Below are positions 58,947 through 64,000 of a stretch of DNA of 64,000 bases, piece by piece. The notes beneath the pieces were generated by a model, which saw only the letters and a list, made by a program, of their open reading frames with translations, was not told the origin of the DNA and did no database searches. The DNA is taken from assembly GCF_001632365.1 (NCBI RefSeq), contig NW_024468517.1:769905-833904 (forward strand). Reading direction: 5' to 3'. The stretch comes from Laetiporus sulphureus 93-53 (taxonomy: Eukaryota > Basidiomycota > Agaricomycetes > Polyporales > Laetiporaceae). Both the position numbers and the translations under genes were made by a program. Every line of letters starts with the position of its first letter. The first letter of the stretch is position 1.

Positions 58947-60306
58947 CTAATTAACAATTGGGAAATCTGGATTATAAGCATTCAAGCGTACCGAATGAAC
59001 AAAATATGCGGCATTAGCCAGCATTGCGAAATGCAGGAGGGAGCTGTTCCGGTTAAATACTATGTAGCATTCAGTAGAGCATCTCGCCTTGAAGCGATGC
59101 AAGACTTGCCATTGCAAATATTCCAACATTGCGATCCTTCCACAATATGTGATCCACGTAGCCTGAAGGGCTGTCAGAGCAAATAATCGCGGTGAGAAAT
59201 GCCAGCGATGCATGCCAAAAGCTACGCGAACCTCGGGAGTCCATAGTAGTGAAGTGATCGCCAACACAGTCGTTATGCCACATAAGCTCGCCAGAATGCA
59301 CAACGAGCCCTGTGGCTCCACATATCTGGACAAGGAGAATGCCAATGCGACTACTACATTGATAACTAGATTGCGGAGGTGAGCGGACACATTCTGCGTA
59401 TCGCGAAGTCGGTGACTGACCTAGACGCAGCCCTTCGTGGAACCGCATAAGCTGGAACAATCTCGACTGAGAGGGCGCGATGATGATGCGTAGCGAAGTT
59501 TCAAGGGAGACATGCAGTAGCGTCCCGACGATGGTCTAGGATCGCAGTCAGGAAAGGGAGGAAGCTTTAGGTGGAGGGAAGGACAGACCTCGGATGCTAT
59601 GCCTGGACATTCGTATGATGGCTCAGCGAAGGATCAAATAATGTGAGACGCTCTACGTACAGGCTAGAAAGTCTAAAATGGATTTCAGAGAAGTGAGATA
59701 GGGAAAATGAGTGGAAATCTTACATTTCGCGCTGTGGAGGAAGCGCTCTTCCGAGAGGAAGTCTAAGTGATTTGTTAGGCTTTGCCGTATCATAAGCATT
59801 TGATGGAAGCAAGCTTACCAGAAGGATATGATGAAAACGAGTGTGAGGCATCGCAGGTCCATATAATGAATAGGGACTCAAATGCGAACGCAGACAGCCA
59901 TACGACTAACAGCGACAGCGGCTTGAGTGGCGAACCGGTCAATGATCACGATGAGTAAAGCATATAGATGAGTAAATGATGAGTAAAGCATATAGCGCAC
60001 ATACGATTGCAAAATGCAACGGACGGGGCTTATCATCTCTAGAAGGATGCGAGCGGTGAGGACGCGAATTCAATCAACGCCACGAGATTGCTCACCTGGC
60101 AAAAAGGTTATCGAAGTGCACAATGGCTCTGCAACCGACTACGGCTGTCCACACGAGATTCGACAAGATCCCGAGTAACAGTAGATTGCTATGATTGCGC
60201 TTAGAAGCCGGTATCAGTTGCGACCGCTCGTAAGTATAGCTCACCCGCTGGGGCTGGCCGCTGTTGAGGCTGTCATGTCATGGGTTGGTGCAGATTCGAA
60301 GGCCAT
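58947..60306 (-). CDS. uncharacterised multi-span membrane protein with microexons
   Basis: Nine exons, 891 nt, 296 aa: 60306-60245, 60188-60096, 60038-60005, 59921-59819, 59762-59724, 59672-59661 (12 nt), 59602-59589 (14 nt), 59535-59421 and 59365-58947. All junctions are GT-AG and the sum is in frame. Hydrophobic segments include NLLLLGILSNLVWTAVVGC, PLSLLVVWLSAFAFESLFII, TIVGTLLHVSLETSLRIII, VINVVVALAFSLS, LCILASLCGITTVLAITSLL, LFALTALQATWITYCG and LLHFAMLANAAYFV, about seven spans. No family is recognised with confidence; the layout resembles other basidiomycete seven-span families here but without their motifs. Intron 3 (59922-60004) contains a 17-bp direct repeat (gatgagtaaagcatata, twice). 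The last exon may hold a further unrecognised intron. Confidence 0.6.
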
Positions 60307-61382
60307 GACCACAAAAGAATGACTGGAAAAGAGGAGGCCGGAGGCACTATGAGTAGGGCTGACAATGGAGTATCGACCACAACGCGGAATGCACTGCCTC
60401 ACACAGCCCGCAGGTATTAATATCGCAAGCACGGCCAGCTTCTGCACCCGATACCTTGCTCCAATGATCCGAACATAATACAGTCCAGGGAGCGAACACA
60501 GCAGCGAAGCGCGCGAGGCGACTTCTATGTAGCCACCAGCGTTACGGCCCTCCGCCTGCCACATTGACCAGCGCGATTCCCTAAAGTATGCATGCGTGAG
60601 AGTCTCAACGCGCAAACACTCATCAGTGCCTCGGGGCGCGTTCGGCTCGCATGCAAACCGAGGCATGGAGCGAACTGCGGCGGGCTTGATATGGGAGCGG
60701 CCGTTCCGATCGCTGCCTTGCGACGGCTCGAGGTCGTTGCGGCGCGGATGAGGTGTCAATATCGGTGGAAGGTCAAGTGCTATGGACGCCTTGAACAGCT
60801 TCCTATCGGATGGAAGAGACGGATTCGAAATAACACTGCACGCAGGGAAGAACGTTAGGTAATATAAGGCGAACACGCGCAGTTCCTGAGAATTCCTAGC
60901 AGCGGTACACTCGATGACGATTCAGCAAAGGACGACAAGAAAAGGTCTCAGAGCCTAGCTAAGCTCAGATTCTGGAGATGGAACAGCCTCTATCAGCCGT
61001 CATAGACCAAAATCATAAAGGAGCTTGTGAAAATGAAAATCACGAACCAGTACGTTATAACGAATGACAGGACGAGAAGCCGCCGGGGTTATGTCTTTGA
61101 TCACCGTGCTTGCCGTCGCGGCGCAACGCCAACTTCCTGGCATCTGGGCCGCGTGCCCAGCAAAAAGGAATGCACATACGTAAATCGGCGCAATCGTCCT
61201 GGCCATGCCTTCGGGTGTTCGCCTCGTATGTGATGACGATGGACTACCATGAATCCGATTTGAGATAGCACAATATCAAACTTGATTGCAATGAGTTGAT
61301 ATCTGCAGCAAAACAGTACCCAGCAATAAAAGACTGCAACAGAAGGATCCTACCAAGCACACGAGAACTAAGGGCCCTCCAT
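60307..61382. other. intergenic, no gene supported
   Basis: A 211-aa reverse open frame crosses into the membrane gene's first exon but has no motifs and is not called. The right end is the 3' flank of CDC37. Confidence 0.4.
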
Positions 61383-63155
61383 TCACCCCTGCTCCGCTGT
61401 CTCCGCCAATGTCTCATCCGCCTCCGCCTCCTCTTCCTCTTCGTCATCCTCACCGTCCATCTGCTTCGCCTTCCCCGTCTCATCCCTGACCCCGCCCTCC
61501 GAGAAGTTCAAAATGCCCGCCACGTCCAACAGCTTCACGACCTCCTCCGCCTCGTTCACCTTCATCCCGCCAAGCACCTTGTTCACCTCGTCGAGGCTGT
61601 TCTTCTTGAGCGCCTTTTGCAGTGGCACAGGGAAGCCTTGGAACACGTCCCAGCGTAGTTGTAACATGCGGCGCACGTCCTCAATGTTAATGTTCTCCAG
61701 ACCTTCACCTTCAACGGTGAGGTGCTCCGGCGGCGGACCATCCGGCACGTTGAACGAAATTGTGTGCGACGGATCCTCAGGTACGAGCTGGATCTGCTCC
61801 GTTCCGGGCCCGAACGCAGCCTGCTCCGCCTTGGAGATCCGCACACGCTCGACGAGGTGTGCGTACGTATCTGCGACGTCCTTTTCGAACACGGCCGTCG
61901 CACGAGGGTCTCGGTCGACCATCCTAGATTGAGACTTTGAATATGCACAATACATAGGTGTAAGAAGAGGATAGACTCACTTTCTGAAGAACACCCGCAC
62001 ACCATCACCACCCAGCTTCTCGCAGTACTGGAGTAACAGGCTTTGATGCACGCACTGCTGCGCGTACTTCGGCTTGCCCTCACTCTGCGCCGTGAACGCC
62101 GCGACAAGCAACGCGTCCGATGCTCCGGGGACCACGACGTCTCTGTGCTGCTTGATGAACTCCCACGACTCCTCGTAGCCTCGTAAAGAGAGGCGGGAGA
62201 ACGCCTCTAACGAAGGTGTCATCTCGGGCAGCTCGTCCTCGGGCTCGGTCTCCTCTTCTGACGCGGCGACTGCAGCTGGTGCGGCGGATGGTTTGCTGGA
62301 TGGTTCTGCTGCTTGCGCAGCCGCGACGCCTCCGGAATTGAGCACCTCGAACTCGGTAGTAGTCGTTTTCTTCTTTCTTCTTTCCGAATCGATATGTGCA
62401 CCCTTGACCGGCGGCGGTGCGGGCATGGGCGGAACGTACTACAAAACATGTGAGTGGGGGAAAGACTGAGAGCACAACAGCGTACATGCGAATCCCAGCC
62501 AACATGCAAGTCATCGCTCGTGATCTTCTTATGCGCCTCTTCCTCCAGCGTCGCAAGCTCTGTCTTGAGCTTCTCTTGGTGCTCACCCATCTGCACGATG
62601 TGTTTCTTGAGCCCTTGCACGAGCACTTCCCCGAGCCGCGGGTCATCCTTCTCAACGCCCTGCTCCTTCGCCTCCTCCCAGATTTGCAGCATGAGCGAAA
62701 GCAGCATCGCATCGTACGTCTTCTGCTCGGGCGCGTTCGTGGGCGGCTTGTCCGGCGACGGGTTCGTCTTGAAGCGTTCAACGAGTGCAGAGAAGCGTGG
62801 TGCGCCCTGCGCCGCGACCTCGTCTGTGATGGTCTGCAGGCGCGGCTGGAGGACATCATTGCAGGCAACGTCTGCGCTCAGCTGCGCGATGCGCTGCCGC
62901 CGGATCTCCCGCTTCTCATGAATATCGCGCTGTTTCCATCTGTCGGCGACGCGGATGTTAGTAACACTGCATGGTCATCATATGGTGCTGACGCACCGTA
63001 CCAGAGACTTCTTGTCGACATTCGGATGTCCCTCGATGTCGGAATCGTCAGAGAGCTGTTCGATCAAAACGCGTCAGCATACCGACATCGGCAAGAACCT
63101 AACGAGGAACAAAGCTGACCTCGAGCGCGTCCCATTTTGAGTAATTGAGAGGCAT
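61383..63155 (-). CDS. CDC37: Hsp90 co-chaperone Cdc37
   Basis: Five exons (63155-63120, 63055-62997, 62939-62486, 62438-61981, 61923-61383), 1548 nt, 515 aa. The N-terminus MPLNYSKWDALELSDDSDIE, then HPNVDKKSLVRWKQRDIHEK, is the classical kinase-binding Cdc37_N start, with the conserved serine in the acidic SDDSD context (a CK2-type site). The middle Hsp90-binding domain contains SLRGYEESWEFIKQHRDVVV and VHQSLLLQYCEKLGGDGVRV. The C-terminal domain contains LNINIEDV-like NINIEDVRRMLQLRWDVF. The tail is acidic (EDDEEEEEAEADETLAE). Cdc37 delivers protein kinases to Hsp90 in the cytosol. All domains and the frame are intact. Confidence 0.95.
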
Positions 63156-64000
63156 GTCTGTCCTATTGCGAGCACACCAGAATGTCGTTGGGCAATGAGT
63201 GGCGTGGCGGCAAGTGGAGGGATGGTATAGACACCGTGTTTTTGAAGAAGGGTATACAAATAACTTATTGTGAACGTTCTCGAACGAACTAGAGACTACT
63301 ACTTAGTAATACAACCATCTTCCAGCCACCTTCTGATTGTTATGGTCCTTGTATAGATATCGGAGTGAATATGGTCTCGTCTGTGCAGCATGTTCGCCGC
63401 ATGATGTTCAAGGGCTCTCGGCTCATCCACCTCTCACTCTTGAAGATGTCTCGCTCGGTCGTCTTGTCATCTTTCAACAAATCAAGCTTCGATGCTATAT
63501 CAATCTCATTCAAGTCAACGTTCAATACTCAATACTTGTAGATCCAACTTCCGTGGATCTAGAGAGCTGTGCAGCCTCGACGTTATGTCTAAAGTTCATG
63601 GTCCATTCACTGTGCGATCGCATTCGATCCCGTCGACTCCTCTCCTCTCCGTTGGAGCTCGGTTTGACTTGATATAGCTGAATATGCCTTTGACATTTGC
63701 ATTATAAGTACATTGCTATTCAAGTGGCCGCTTGCAATCAAGCAAAGTCAGCAACGTATGCGTTCCTCATTCTGTCTCTTTCGCCATTTCCAGCCTGCAT
63801 ATCCGCTAGCACCTCTAATCTACCATGTCCGGTCACCATCGATGCACTCGGTATGTAGTGAATAAATGTCACGAGGTCCATCTCTCTTCCTGGTACGAAA
63901 GGCAAATCCATGGGCCTGGCCTGACCCCTACAGCCACAAGCAGCTATCATGTTGAACCTACAACCTGCGATGCGCTCCGGTGGACGCTGTTTGCACTTTC
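63156..64000. other. upstream flank of CDC37, no gene supported
   Basis: Promoter region of CDC37 and beyond. Short frames on both strands (for example 63738-63950, minus) could be part of a gene continuing past the window, but nothing is recognisable. Confidence 0.35.

Noticed and set aside
59940..60000. Possible short tandem array or CRISPR-like repeat
   Set aside because: Only two copies of a 17-bp word within an intron; it is a simple local duplication.
60241..60876. Long reverse open frame of 211 aa
   Set aside because: No domain and improbable composition. Its left part is better explained by the first exon and intron of the 58.9-kb membrane gene.

Overview
The window looks like a nuclear contig of a filamentous basidiomycete, probably an Agaricomycete. 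The evidence is dense genes broken by many 45-65 bp GT-AG introns, Agaricomycete-style membrane-protein families, and standard fungal housekeeping genes. No rRNA, tRNA, CRISPR or bacterial-type operon was seen. The taxonomic call is inference. Gene models were built by eye by joining reading frames across canonical introns. Where stated, total coding length was checked to be a multiple of three.

Layout. 0-17 kb is mostly housekeeping: an uncharacterised coiled-coil protein, a glutathione S-transferase, mitoribosomal protein L20, the SSU-processome factor Utp3/Sas10, a 20-exon Zn2Cys6 transcription factor, TOM22 and the complex I NDUFA9-type subunit. 18-24 kb is a tandem array of DUF6533-type multi-span membrane genes: one relic and two intact copies in 2.6-kb direct repeats. 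25-33.5 kb holds a CENP-B-type DNA-binding protein, the CAF1/POP2 deadenylase, a small UPF0390-type protein and a GSKIP-domain protein. 34-38 kb holds a second membrane-protein family, with decayed copies and one fuller copy. 39-48.5 kb has a Bzz1-like F-BAR/C1/SH3 protein, a small secreted double-psi beta-barrel protein, a 334-bp inverted-repeat element and a Kre9/Knh1-like GPI-anchored protein. 49.7-60.3 kb holds two more DUF6533 genes, an NmrA-like oxidoreductase, an adaptin-binding p34-like protein and another multi-span membrane gene. 61-63 kb encodes Cdc37.

The most unusual signal is in the DUF6533 family. All four intact genes (one on the opposite strand), at both of two homologous positions, can only be kept in frame by including a 2-nucleotide exon flanked by two normal-length GT-AG introns. 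The relic keeps the first site. The exons around these sites have conserved lengths (35, 62, 98, 98 and 16 nt). Other genes in the window also carry very small exons (6, 6, 7, 12, 12 and 14 nt).

Limits: predictions are from sequence alone. Start codons of the glutathione S-transferase and the NmrA-like gene are unresolved. Product names rest on recognised motifs and family resemblance, not on searches.
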